In this document: one piece after another, positions 18,579 through 26,785 of the stretch
Layout of the letters: each line of letters starts with the position of its first letter
How positions within the stretch are numbered: position 1 is the stretch's first letter
DNA from: Streptomyces spongiae
GTDB lineage: Bacteria; Actinomycetota; Actinomycetes; Streptomycetales; Streptomycetaceae
Direction of reading: 5' to 3'
NCBI RefSeq assembly: GCF_009377185.1
Contig: NZ_VJZC01000008.1
Location: 1-64,000, forward strand
Length of the DNA: 64,000 nucleotides
Position numbers and translations under genes: made by a program
Notes under the pieces: model-generated
Database searches by the model: none
The model's input: the letters and a program-made list of their open reading frames with translations, nothing else
Told to the model about the DNA's origin: nothing

Positions 18579-19397
18579 TTACTTGCCGCCTGCACCCATC
18601 AGACCGGCGACGAGGGCCCGTCGCGCGAAGAGGTAGACGACGAGGATGGGGAGCGCGGACATCAGCACCGCGGCCAGCAGGGCCGGCACATTCGCCCCGT
18701 ACTCGGAGACGAAGTTGTACAGGCCCAGCGTCACCAGCTTGGTGTCCTCGGACTGGGTCATGATCAGCGGGAACAGGAAGCCGTTCCACGCCTGCAGGGC
18801 GGTGAAGACGGACGTCGTCGCGATCGCGGAGCGCGACATCGGCACGACCAGCTTCACGAGTGTCCTGGCGGGACTGGCGCCGTCCAGAGCCATTGCCTCG
18901 TACAGCTCGGACGAGATGTCCCGCATCCCGCCGCTGAGGACCAGCACGCTCACCGGCAGCGCGAACGCCGCGGTGGGCAGGACGATGCCCCAGAGGGTGT
19001 CGTAGAAACCGAGGTTGTTGACGATGAGGAAGAGCGGGATGATCACCGCCTGCGAGGGGATCGCCAGCCCCAGGAGGAACAGACGGAACACTCCCTTCGT
19101 AATCCAGCCTCGCCCGCGCACGACCGCGTAGCTGACCGGGATCGCGAGCGCCAGCACGATGGCGACCGTGGACGCCGCCACGACGAGGGTGTTCCAGATG
19201 TACTGCGGGAACCCGCTGTCCAGCACCGTGCGGAAGTTGTCCGCCGTCACCGCCGAGGGCAGGGAGACAGGGCCCTTGTCGGTGTACGTCGTCTGGGGCT
19301 GGACCGCCGTGTTCACCAGCGCGTACAGCGGGATGCCGATGATCAGGAGCCAGACGAACGCCGCGGCGCCGGCCGCGTAGTTGGGGCGTGTTCTCAC
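18579..19397 (-). CDS. Carbohydrate ABC transporter permease, MalG type
   Basis: This is the inner-membrane subunit of a CUT1-type oligosaccharide importer, 272 residues with six predicted helices. The EAA loop is visible as YEAMALDGASPARTLVKLVV. The GTG start at 19395-19397 overlaps the stop of the partner permease by four bases (GTGA), so they are translationally coupled. A long open frame continues upstream but is only the other frame of the partner gene. No ATPase is encoded here; such systems usually share MsiK. Confidence 0.92.
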   Translation of the reverse strand: MRTRPNYAAGAAAFVWLLIIGIPLYALVNTAVQPQTTYTDKGPVSLPSAVTADNFRTVLDSGFPQYIWNTLVVAASTVAIVLALAIPVSYAVVRGRGWITKGVFRLFLLGLAIPSQAVIIPLFLIVNNLGFYDTLWGIVLPTAAFALPVSVLVLSGGMRDISSELYEAMALDGASPARTLVKLVVPMSRSAIATTSVFTALQAWNGFLFPLIMTQSEDTKLVTLGLYNFVSEYGANVPALLAAVLMSALPILVVYLFARRALVAGLMGAGGK

Positions 19398-20332
19398 AGC
19401 CCCTCCAGGGTGCTCGTCATCTTGTCGTACCCACTGAGCTTGGTGAGAAGGACCGAGGCACAGGTGGCCAGGAGCAGCAGGAAGGCCGCGATGGCGCTGG
19501 CGTAGCCGTAGTCGTAGGTGCGGAAGGCGGTCTGGTACATGGAGAAGGGCAGGATCGAGGTGTCCGTACCGGGCCCGCCGTTGGTCAGCAGCAACACGAT
19601 GTCGAAGGCCGTGAGACCACCGACGACCATGAAGGTGGTCGAGGTGATGATCGTGTTGCGCAGCTGCGGCAGCGTGATGTGGAAGAACTGCCGGACCCGG
19701 CCCGCTCCGTCGATCGCGGCCGCCTGGTACAGCGTGTGCGGGATGGCGCGGGCGGCACCCTGGTAGAGCAGGCTGTGGAAAGGGATGAACTGCCAGCTGG
19801 TGACGAGGACCAGACAGGCGATCGCGCCCTGCTGGGTGCCGAGCGGATCGGTCGTGCCGCCGAAGAGCCGTCCGAACGTCGAGGGGATTCCGAAGTTCGG
19901 GTCGAGCAGTTGCCTCCACATGACGGCGGTGGCCGCCGTGGACAGCAGCAACGGCAGGAAGAAGACCGCGGACAGTACGGCCCGGTTGCGCTGGTGGCCC
20001 GCCGACCAGACGCCCAGCAGGATGCTGATCGGTGCCTGCACCGCGATGTTGCCGACCAGCAGGATTCCCGTGACGAGGGTGGACTGCCCGACCTGGCTGT
20101 CGCTGAAGAAGCGCGACCAGTTCTCCGTGCCCGTGAACCGGGGCGTACTCAGGCCGTCCCAGTGGGTGAAGGAGAGGTAGAGAACCCCCACCATGGGCGC
20201 GACGGCGAAGACGAGGAAGAACAGCAGCCCGGGGATCGCCCAGGCCACGCCAGGCCGCTCCAGGGTGGGAGGAGCGGCCCGGTCGCGCGCCCGGGTCTTG
20301 CTCACGGGCCGGGAGGTCGTTGCGGAGACCAC
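19394..20332 (-). CDS. Carbohydrate ABC transporter permease, MalF type
   Basis: This is the second membrane subunit of the CUT1 importer, 312 residues. It has a cytoplasmic lead and then helices starting AWAIPGLLFFLVFAVAPMVG. The EAA loop is YQAAAIDGAGRVRQFFHITLP. The GTG start is at 20330-20332, 14 bp after the lipoprotein stop. Gene order (binding protein, MalF, MalG, GH3) matches cellobiose/xylobiose-type operons of Streptomyces. Substrate choice cannot be read from the permeases. Confidence 0.92.
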   Translation of the reverse strand: MVSATTSRPVSKTRARDRAAPPTLERPGVAWAIPGLLFFLVFAVAPMVGVLYLSFTHWDGLSTPRFTGTENWSRFFSDSQVGQSTLVTGILLVGNIAVQAPISILLGVWSAGHQRNRAVLSAVFFLPLLLSTAATAVMWRQLLDPNFGIPSTFGRLFGGTTDPLGTQQGAIACLVLVTSWQFIPFHSLLYQGAARAIPHTLYQAAAIDGAGRVRQFFHITLPQLRNTIITSTTFMVVGGLTAFDIVLLLTNGGPGTDTSILPFSMYQTAFRTYDYGYASAIAAFLLLLATCASVLLTKLSGYDKMTSTLEGL

Positions 20333-20346
20333 GTGGACGTGCCTTC

Positions 20347-21630
20347 CTACTTCTTGCTCGCCAGCACCGCGCTGACGAACTTCTCCGGAGTGCTCTGTCC
20401 GTTGAACAGCTTCTGGATCTCGGTGAGCAGTGGGGTGCCGAGGGTGAGGCCGAGTGCCTGGTCCCAGGACTGGGTGAAGGAGGGGGCCTTCTGCACGAGG
20501 TCGTACTGGAACTTCGCGTACGCCGGGTCGGGCGCCTTGGCGAGCAGCTTCTCGGCGTTCGTCGTGACCGGCACCTCGCCCTTCTCGACCAGGCCCTGGA
20601 CGTAGTCGTCGCTGTAGGTGGTCTTCAGGAACTCCGCCGCGGTCTCCTTCGGAGCGGCGGTGGTCACCGAGATGTAGTTGGTGGGGTTCCCGACGACGTT
20701 CTTCGGGTCGCCCTTGCCTCCCTCCACCGAGGGGAAGGCCACGTATCCCAGGCCGTTCTTGGCGAAGTCCGGGTCCTCACCCTGCTGGACGGCGTACTCC
20801 CACGAGCCCATCAGGACCATCGCCGCCTTGCCCTTGGACAGCAGGGTGGAGGTGCCGCCGGCGCCATAGTTCACCGAGCCGAAGCTCTTGCCGAAGGCGC
20901 CGTCGTCCACGAGGTCCTTGATCATCCGCGCGGTCCTGAGGACCGCCGGGTCCTGCCACTGGGACCAGTCGCCGTCCTGGATCCGCTGGAAGAGCACCGG
21001 CCCCGCGAGGCGGTCGACGAGGTACTCGACCCACATCAGCTCAGTCCACGAGGAGCTGGCGTTGCCCGCGAGCGCGAACGGCGTGACGCCCTTGCGCCTG
21101 AACACCTTGACCAGCTTCGTCAGGTCGGCGTACGTCTTGGGCGGCTCGACGCCGGCGTCGGCGAAGACCTTCTTGTTGTAGAAGAGGAACACCGGCTGGG
21201 TGCCGCGGCACGGGACGCCGACCAGCTTGCCGTCGACCTTGCCGGCCTCCAGCGCGGAGGGCAGGTAGTAGGCCTCCAGCATCTTGTCGAGCTCGACCAG
21301 CTTGCCCGCCTTGACGTAGTCGTCGAGGCTGCCGCCACCCCAGTTGAAGAACAGCCCGGGCATCTTCGCCGAGCCCATCGCCGTGCGCAGCTTGTCCTTG
21401 TAGCCGTCCGAGGCGATCACGGACAGGGTGACCTTGCCGTGCCCGGTGGAGTTGAAGGTGGTCACGGCCGCCTTCTGCACCGGGTTGGTCGGGTCCTGCA
21501 GGGTCCAGAAGTCCACGTTGCCCGTGGCGCCGGACGCCTTGCTGTCGGACGAGCCGCAGCCCGTCACGGTGACGCTCAGCGTGGTCGCCGCCGTGGCGGT
21601 GAGAAACCACCGTCTGGACACTCTGTTCAT
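20347..21630 (-). CDS. Extracellular sugar-binding lipoprotein of a CUT1 ABC importer
   Basis: This 427-residue binding protein is anchored by a lipid. ATG 21628-21630 opens a combined Tat and lipoprotein signal: SRRWFLTATAA, then the lipobox VTGC. The mature part shows the family-1 solute-binding fold, with NVDFWTLQDPTNPVQKAAV near the start and GKAAMVLMGSWEY in the middle. The downstream permeases and GH3 point to a disaccharide or short oligosaccharide ligand. A LacI-type operator lies about 220 bp upstream at 21847-21859, so LacI control of the operon is likely. Confidence 0.9.
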   Translation of the reverse strand: MNRVSRRWFLTATAATTLSVTVTGCGSSDSKASGATGNVDFWTLQDPTNPVQKAAVTTFNSTGHGKVTLSVIASDGYKDKLRTAMGSAKMPGLFFNWGGGSLDDYVKAGKLVELDKMLEAYYLPSALEAGKVDGKLVGVPCRGTQPVFLFYNKKVFADAGVEPPKTYADLTKLVKVFRRKGVTPFALAGNASSSWTELMWVEYLVDRLAGPVLFQRIQDGDWSQWQDPAVLRTARMIKDLVDDGAFGKSFGSVNYGAGGTSTLLSKGKAAMVLMGSWEYAVQQGEDPDFAKNGLGYVAFPSVEGGKGDPKNVVGNPTNYISVTTAAPKETAAEFLKTTYSDDYVQGLVEKGEVPVTTNAEKLLAKAPDPAYAKFQYDLVQKAPSFTQSWDQALGLTLGTPLLTEIQKLFNGQSTPEKFVSAVLASKK

Positions 21631-21846
21631 CGTTGAACACCTTTCGGGGTCGGCAGGATCCCGTTCGCGGGTGCACTCCACCGGCAGGCCGTCCCGGGCC
21701 TGTGTGCGCTGAGGGATGAGGTTCGAGGGCCATGCCCGTCAGGTGCCTACGCAAGGGTTGCGTACCGTTGCTCCTGTGGCTGAGCTGGCGACGGTCACGC
21801 TAAGCGGCGCAATTCGGCCGCTGCAATATCGGAGGGGCATCAGTTC

Positions 21847-21859
21847 CGAAAGACTTTCG
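21847..21859. promoter_or_regulatory. LacI-family operator candidate, copy 1 (CGAAAGaCTTTCG)
   Basis: CGAAAGACTTTCG is a perfect inverted repeat around a single base. It sits between the end of the first lacI-type gene and the start of the sugar-binding lipoprotein. The same 13-mer, differing only at the centre, occurs at 23066-23078. Confidence 0.7.
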
Positions 21860-21885
21860 CGATGCGAGGGCTTGCGGAACCGGGG

Positions 21886-22932
21886 TCACATGCGCCCGTG
21901 CTCCTCGGCTTCGGGCGGAGCTGTCGACAGGCGCACGACCAGTTCCGTCGCGAGTTCCCTGCGCGTCGTCGCGGGAGGCTTTCCATCGGCCAGCTGCAGC
22001 AGAACGCGCGTGGCCTCCTGACCGAGCTCCCGGAACGGTTGTCGTACGGCGCTCAGTGGCGGTGAGGCCATGGCGGCCACCAAAGTGTCGTCGAACGACA
22101 TCACCGACAGCTCACGCGGTACGGTGATGCCCAGCTGCCGGGCGGCCTCCAGGGCACCGAGCGCCTGGGCGTCACTCGCGGCGAAGAGAGCCGTCGGCCG
22201 CTCGTGCCGGTCCAGGACACCACGGGCGGCGCGCAGGGCCTCGCCGTAGTCGAAGTCCGTCGCCCGGACGAGACCCGGGTCGTACGGGATCCCGGCCTCC
22301 GCCAGGGCGGCGCGATAGCCGTGCAGACGCGCGGACCCGGCCAGCGAGTGCGACCGGCCGGCCAGCATGCCGATCCGGCGGTGCCCGAGGTCGATCAGGT
22401 GCTGGACGGCGGTCGTCGCGCCGTGCCAGTTCGTCACTCCGATGCTCGGGATGTCCGGCAACGGCGCGTTCAGGGGATCGACGAGCACCACCGGCAGCCG
22501 CTGGTCCAGGATCCGGTGCTGGTCCTGCTCGGCGAGAGTGGAGATGACGATGACCACGCCCGAGGCGCCGAGCGCCACGGACTCCCCCAGCCACTGGGAG
22601 ATCGAGCGCCGGCCGGTAGTGCCCAGGGTCGTGTGGACGTTCAGCTCGGACGCCGACTCCACGATGCCGCGGACCACTTCCAAGGTGTACGGGCCGGCCA
22701 GGTCCCGGAACACGGCCAGGATCTGCCGCGGTCGGCGCGCTTCGCTCTCCCAGGGCCGGACGTAGCCGCGCTCGGCCAGCAGCGCCTCGATCCGGGCCCG
22801 CGTCGCCTCGGACACGTCGCGTCGCCGGTGGACGACCTTCGATACGGTCGCGAGCGAGACGCCGGCCTCGCCCGCTATCCAGGTGAGAAGCCCGTACTGG
22901 GCGCTCCGGTCCGACCTGGCTGTGCCGGTCAC
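21886..22932 (-). CDS. LacI-family transcriptional regulator (paralogue 1)
   Basis: This is a sugar-responsive regulator of 348 residues. The N-terminal HTH reads IAGEAGVSLATVSKVVHRRR and is followed by the hinge helix (ATRARIEALLAERGYV). A periplasmic-binding-protein-like effector domain follows (FRDLAGPYTLEVVRGI, GVTNWHGATTAVQHLIDLGH, SVMSFDDTLVAAMASPPLSAV). The start is GTG 22930-22932. It lies between its presumed targets: the importer/GH3 operon downstream and the divergent GH95 gene. Both neighbouring promoters carry CGAAAGnCTTTCG. The second LacI gene at 25469-26641 is a close relative. Confidence 0.92.
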   Translation of the reverse strand: MTGTARSDRSAQYGLLTWIAGEAGVSLATVSKVVHRRRDVSEATRARIEALLAERGYVRPWESEARRPRQILAVFRDLAGPYTLEVVRGIVESASELNVHTTLGTTGRRSISQWLGESVALGASGVVIVISTLAEQDQHRILDQRLPVVLVDPLNAPLPDIPSIGVTNWHGATTAVQHLIDLGHRRIGMLAGRSHSLAGSARLHGYRAALAEAGIPYDPGLVRATDFDYGEALRAARGVLDRHERPTALFAASDAQALGALEAARQLGITVPRELSVMSFDDTLVAAMASPPLSAVRQPFRELGQEATRVLLQLADGKPPATTRRELATELVVRLSTAPPEAEEHGRM

Positions 22933-23062
22933 TTCGGCGTGAACCTCCCGCTCGGCGTTCCCTGATCATGCGCGGAGTGAAAGTACACGCCGGGTGGGTG
23001 GCACCGATCGACGAAGGACGCCAGACACTGCGGGGACCTGCGGATACGCAGCGACTTTCGAC

Positions 23063-23081
23063 CCACGAAAGTCTTTCGTGG
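23063..23081. promoter_or_regulatory. LacI-family operator candidate, copy 2, divergent promoter
   Basis: CCACGAAAGTCTTTCGTGG is a perfect 9-bp inverted repeat around one T. It lies between the divergent lacI and GH95 genes and contains the core CGAAAGnCTTTCG shared with 21847-21859. An additional CTTTCG half-site lies just left at about 23055-23060. Confidence 0.75.
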
Positions 23082-23158
23082 CCGAAGCGGTCACCTCTTG
23101 TAGGCTCCCTGCACCCTGTTCGAGCCGCTCGGGCACGTCGCTTCTCTGGAGGCCGGGA

Positions 23159-25419
23159 ATGCCGGTGCACTGCATCCACGACACTCAACCCGCCGACCGC
23201 TGGGAGGACGCCTTCCTCTCCGGCAACGGCGAGTACGGGATCATGGTGTTCGGGCATCCCCACCGGGAACGGATCATCCACAACCATCACCGCTGCGTGC
23301 TCCCCAACGAGTCCCTCGGGATGCGTCCGCCGGCTGTCGCCGACCGTCTCGAGCACGTCCGCGACCTGATCCTCGCCGGCGAGCGGGAGCAAGCCCAGCG
23401 CATGTTCTCCGACGGCAGGTCGATGGCCTGGACCCAGCCCTTCCACCCCGGGCACGTCCTCCACCTGGACGCTCCGGTCGAAGGCCCCGCTGAGCGCTAC
23501 CGCCGGATCACGGACTTCACCACCGGCGAAGTGCGGGTCGCCTGGTCCGACGGAGAGCGGCAATCGGTTCGTGGTGCGTTCGTTTCGCGCATCGATGCCG
23601 TGGCGGTCGTCGAGATCGCTGGTCCGCGGGTCGACCTGGCCGTACGGCTCTCCGGCGAGTTGCCCGGCCGCCCACCCGAGGTGACCTTCTCGACGTCCGC
23701 CGAGGCCGCCGGGAACGATGAGGCGTACCTCGCCGCCGTGGGAGCGTATCCGTTCGGCCCTGGTGCGGCGGGGTTCGCCGGGGTGACCCGGCTCGTCGTC
23801 ACCGGCGGCCGGCTCACGGTGGATGGGGACGCGGCCCGTGTGGAGGGAGCGAGGCGCGTGGTGCTGCTGACCCGGATGGACCGGTCGTCGACTCCCGCGG
23901 ACCTCGAGGGGCTGCGCGCGCCTCGCCGAACTGCCCGCCGACTACGAGGAGTTACTCGCTCGCCGTGCGCCCGTACGGCGAGCTCTACGGCCGCGCCGAA
24001 CTCGACCTGGGCATGCCCGACAGCGACCGGCACCTCCCCGTGGCCGAGCTGCTCGCCCGTGCCGACCCCAAGGCGCTGGACGGCGCGCTGGTCGAGGCGC
24101 TGTTCCACTCCGGCCGCTACCTGCTGCTCAGCTCCAGCGGGGTACTCCCGCCCCGGCTGACCGGGCTGTGGCTGGGGGAATGGGGCGCCGCCTGGTCCGG
24201 CGACTACACCACGGACGCCAACATCAATCTGCAGATGGCCGGGGCGGTCCTCACCGGCATGCCCGAACTGATCGCCCCGTACACCGCCTTGATCGGCGGG
24301 CAGATCGAGGACTGGCGCATCAACGCCCTGAGCATCTACGGCGCCCGGGGCATTCTCGCCCCCAGCCGAACTGACGGCGAGCACGGGCTGCTGTTCCACC
24401 TCGACGACGAGTGGCCCTGGACGATGTGGTCGGCGGGCGCGGACTGGCTGCTGTTCCCGCTGTACGAGTACTGGCAGGCGACCGGCGACGACGATTTCCT
24501 CGGCGACACGCTCGCCCCGTGGCTCGTCGAGGCCGCCGTCTTCTTCGAGGACTTCCTCACCCGCGAGGACGCCGAAGGCCACGTCGTTCTCGTCCCGTCC
24601 TACTCCCCGGAAGTGGGCCCGAAGGACGTCCGGGGCGTGGCCGGGGTGAACGCCACCATGGAAGTCGCCGCGGCCCGGCACGCGCTCACCACCGCAGCGG
24701 ACGTCTGCGCCCACCTCGGCATCGAGCAGGCAGCCGTCGACCGTTGGCGCGCGCTGGCCGAGCGGCTGCCGCCGTATCGCGTCGACGACCGGGGAGCACT
24801 CGCGGAGTGGGCGTGGCCCGGGCTGGAGACCGCCGACGACCACCGGCACATCAGCCACCTCTACCCGGTGTGGCCCCTGCACGACATCACCCCCGACGAC
24901 ACCCCCGACCTGGCCGCCGCCGCTCGCGAGGCGCTCCTGCGGCGTGGCGACGAGAACATGTCCGCGCACGGCAGCCTGCACCGGGCCCTCGTCGCCGCGC
25001 GCCTGAAGGACGGCGAGACGGCGAAGGCGAACGTCCTCAAGATCCTCGGGCGGAACATGGTCTTCCGGTCACTGATGACCTCGCACAACCCCGACCTGGA
25101 GATCTACAACGCGGACGCCGCCCACAGTCTCCCGACCGTGGTCGCGGAGATGCTCCTCGACTCCCGGCCCGGCGTCGTGGAACTCCTGCCCGCCCTGCCT
25201 GCGGAGTGGCGGTCCGGCAGCCTGCACGGCATCGCCACCCGCGCCGGTGTACGTGTCGACGAACTGACCTGGGACGTGGAACAGGGCCTCGCGCGGGTCG
25301 TGCTCACCTCCACACGCGAGCGGGAGGTCGTCGTGCTGTGCCGGCGCGGCGCCGCCCAGCGACACACCGCACGTGTTGTGCCGGGCAGCCCCGTCACGGT
25401 GACCGTCCCACTCGTCTGA
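23159..25419 (+). pseudogene. GH95-family alpha-L-fucosidase/alpha-L-galactosidase, two internal frameshifts
   Basis: GH95 enzymes cleave alpha-1,2-L-fucose or alpha-L-galactose. The start ATG 23159 follows GGAGG. The N-terminal domain is typical (WEDAFLSGNGEYGIMVFG, RCVLPNESLGMR). The catalytic half runs in another frame (GLWLGEWGAAWSGDYTTDAN, DDHRHISHLYPVWPLHD, TSHNPDLEIYNADAAHS, VVELLPALPAEW) to the stop at 25417. The frame changes at GCGCGCG (23914-23920) and at GTACGG (23973-23978). Adding GC at the first and AC at the second would rejoin everything as RLAELPADYEELLARRAPV-HGELYGR. The gene may be intact in the real genome. There is no signal peptide, so a cytoplasmic location is inferred. 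Confidence 0.78.
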
Positions 25420-25468
25420 CACCGAAGGGCCGGGCGTCTGCGGCCCGCCCCTTCCTGCACCTGTGCGG
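25420..25468. terminator. Possible bidirectional terminator between GH95 and the second lacI gene
   Basis: In the 49-bp convergent gap, GGGCC (about 25427) and GGCCC (about 25442) can pair around a 10-base loop. There is no T-run, as is usual in high-GC actinomycetes. The call is weak. Confidence 0.3.
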
Positions 25469-26641
25469 TCAGCGGACCTGGACGCCGTTGGTGGTGGAGC
25501 CGCCCGATACGCCGAGGACCTTGTCACCGCCCATGTCGCGCGGCTCGACGTACGAGTCTGTCCGCACGTCCTTGCCCTGCGGGTCGGAGGCGCCGTGCCC
25601 TGGCGCTGTGTGGGCGCCGCGGGGCACCGACGTGGAGGTGCGCAGCACCAGTTCCGTCGCCAGCTCGATTCGAGGGGAGGCCGGCGGTCGTCCCTCGGCC
25701 AGATGCAGCAGTACCCGCGTGGCCTCGTGACCCAGTTCTTCGAAAGGCTGGCGCACCGCGCTCAGCGGCGGGCAGGCCATGGCCGCCACGAGCGTGTCGT
25801 CGAAGGACATGACCGCCAGGTCCCCGGGAACACTGAGCCCGTGCTGACGGGCGGCTTCCAGCACGCCGAGCGCCTGTGCGTCGCTGGCCGCGAAGACGGC
25901 TGTGGGGGGATTCTCGGCGCCCAGAATCTGCAGACTGGCGATCAGCCCCTCCTCGAAATCGAAGTCGGTCGAGCGCACGATCGCCGGGTCGTAGGCGATC
26001 CCCGCCTCCTCAAGAGCGGCTCGGTAGCCGTGCAGCCGCGCCGCCCCGGCCAGTGAATGCGCACGGCCCGCGGCCATGCCGATCCTGGTGTGCCCGAGCG
26101 CCACCAGGTGCTGTACTGCGTCCCTGGCCCCGCTCCAGTTCGTCACCCCGATGCTCGGGATGTCGTGGCTCGGCGCGCTGAGCGGATCGATCAGTACCAC
26201 CGGCAGCCGCTGCTCGACGATGCGGCGCTGGTCCTCCTCGGACAGCATCGAGATCACGATGATCAGCCCGGCCGCGCCGAGCGCCACGCTCTCCTGAAGC
26301 CACTGCGAGATCGAGCGGTGGCCGGTCGTTCCCGTCACCACGTCGATGCCGAGCTCGTCCGCCGCCGCCACGATCCCGCGGACGACCTCCAGTGTGTAGG
26401 GACCGGACAGGTCCCGGAACACCGCGACGATCTGCTGCGGCATCGCGGGATCCCGCTCTCCCGGGCGCACGTACCCGTACCTGCTGAGCAACTCCTCGAC
26501 CCGGGCCCGGGTCGCCGCGCCGACGTCACGGCGACGGTGCACCACCTTGGAGACGGTGCTGAGCGACACCCCGGCCTCACCGGCGATGGCCGTCAGCAGA
26601 CCGTACGACGCGTCCCGGTGTGCCTTGCCTTGAGCTGTCAC
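25469..26641 (-). CDS. LacI-family transcriptional regulator (paralogue 2)
   Basis: This 390-residue LacI protein has an HTH (IAGEAGVSLSTVSKVVHRRR) that differs by one residue from that of paralogue 1. The effector domain is also very similar (FRDLSGPYTLEVVRGI, MSFDDTLVAAMACPPLSAV). It has an extra hydrophilic tail of about 35 residues. The GTG start is at 26639-26641, after a GAGGAGA. It lies downstream of the GH29 fucosidase on the same strand and converges with GH95. The shared HTH suggests both regulators can read the same operators. Confidence 0.92.
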   Translation of the reverse strand: MTAQGKAHRDASYGLLTAIAGEAGVSLSTVSKVVHRRRDVGAATRARVEELLSRYGYVRPGERDPAMPQQIVAVFRDLSGPYTLEVVRGIVAAADELGIDVVTGTTGHRSISQWLQESVALGAAGLIIVISMLSEEDQRRIVEQRLPVVLIDPLSAPSHDIPSIGVTNWSGARDAVQHLVALGHTRIGMAAGRAHSLAGAARLHGYRAALEEAGIAYDPAIVRSTDFDFEEGLIASLQILGAENPPTAVFAASDAQALGVLEAARQHGLSVPGDLAVMSFDDTLVAAMACPPLSAVRQPFEELGHEATRVLLHLAEGRPPASPRIELATELVLRTSTSVPRGAHTAPGHGASDPQGKDVRTDSYVEPRDMGGDKVLGVSGGSTTNGVQVR

Positions 26642-26702
26642 CAGTTGCCTGTTCTCCTCGTCGACACCGATGCGCCCATGCACACCGTGTCGCTCGCCGC
26701 GA

Positions 26703-26723
26703 TCCCGCTGCAAATTAGCGGGA
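26703..26723. promoter_or_regulatory. 7-bp perfect inverted repeat between GH29 and the second lacI gene
   Basis: TCCCGCT and AGCGGGA flank a 7-base A/T-rich loop (GCAAATT). The structure could be a transcript hairpin after the GH29 stop or an operator of the lacI gene, which starts 62 bp further along the minus strand. Confidence 0.4.
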
Positions 26724-26785
26724 CAGCGGCGCGCGAACAAGACGCGGACCACGGGCGACGCCGGGCCCGCCCGCACCGGGATCGG

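Noticed and set aside
18394-18789. N-terminal extension of the GH3 frame
   Set aside because: It lies inside and opposite in frame to the MalG-type permease and has no GH3 homology; the TTG at 18393 fits better.
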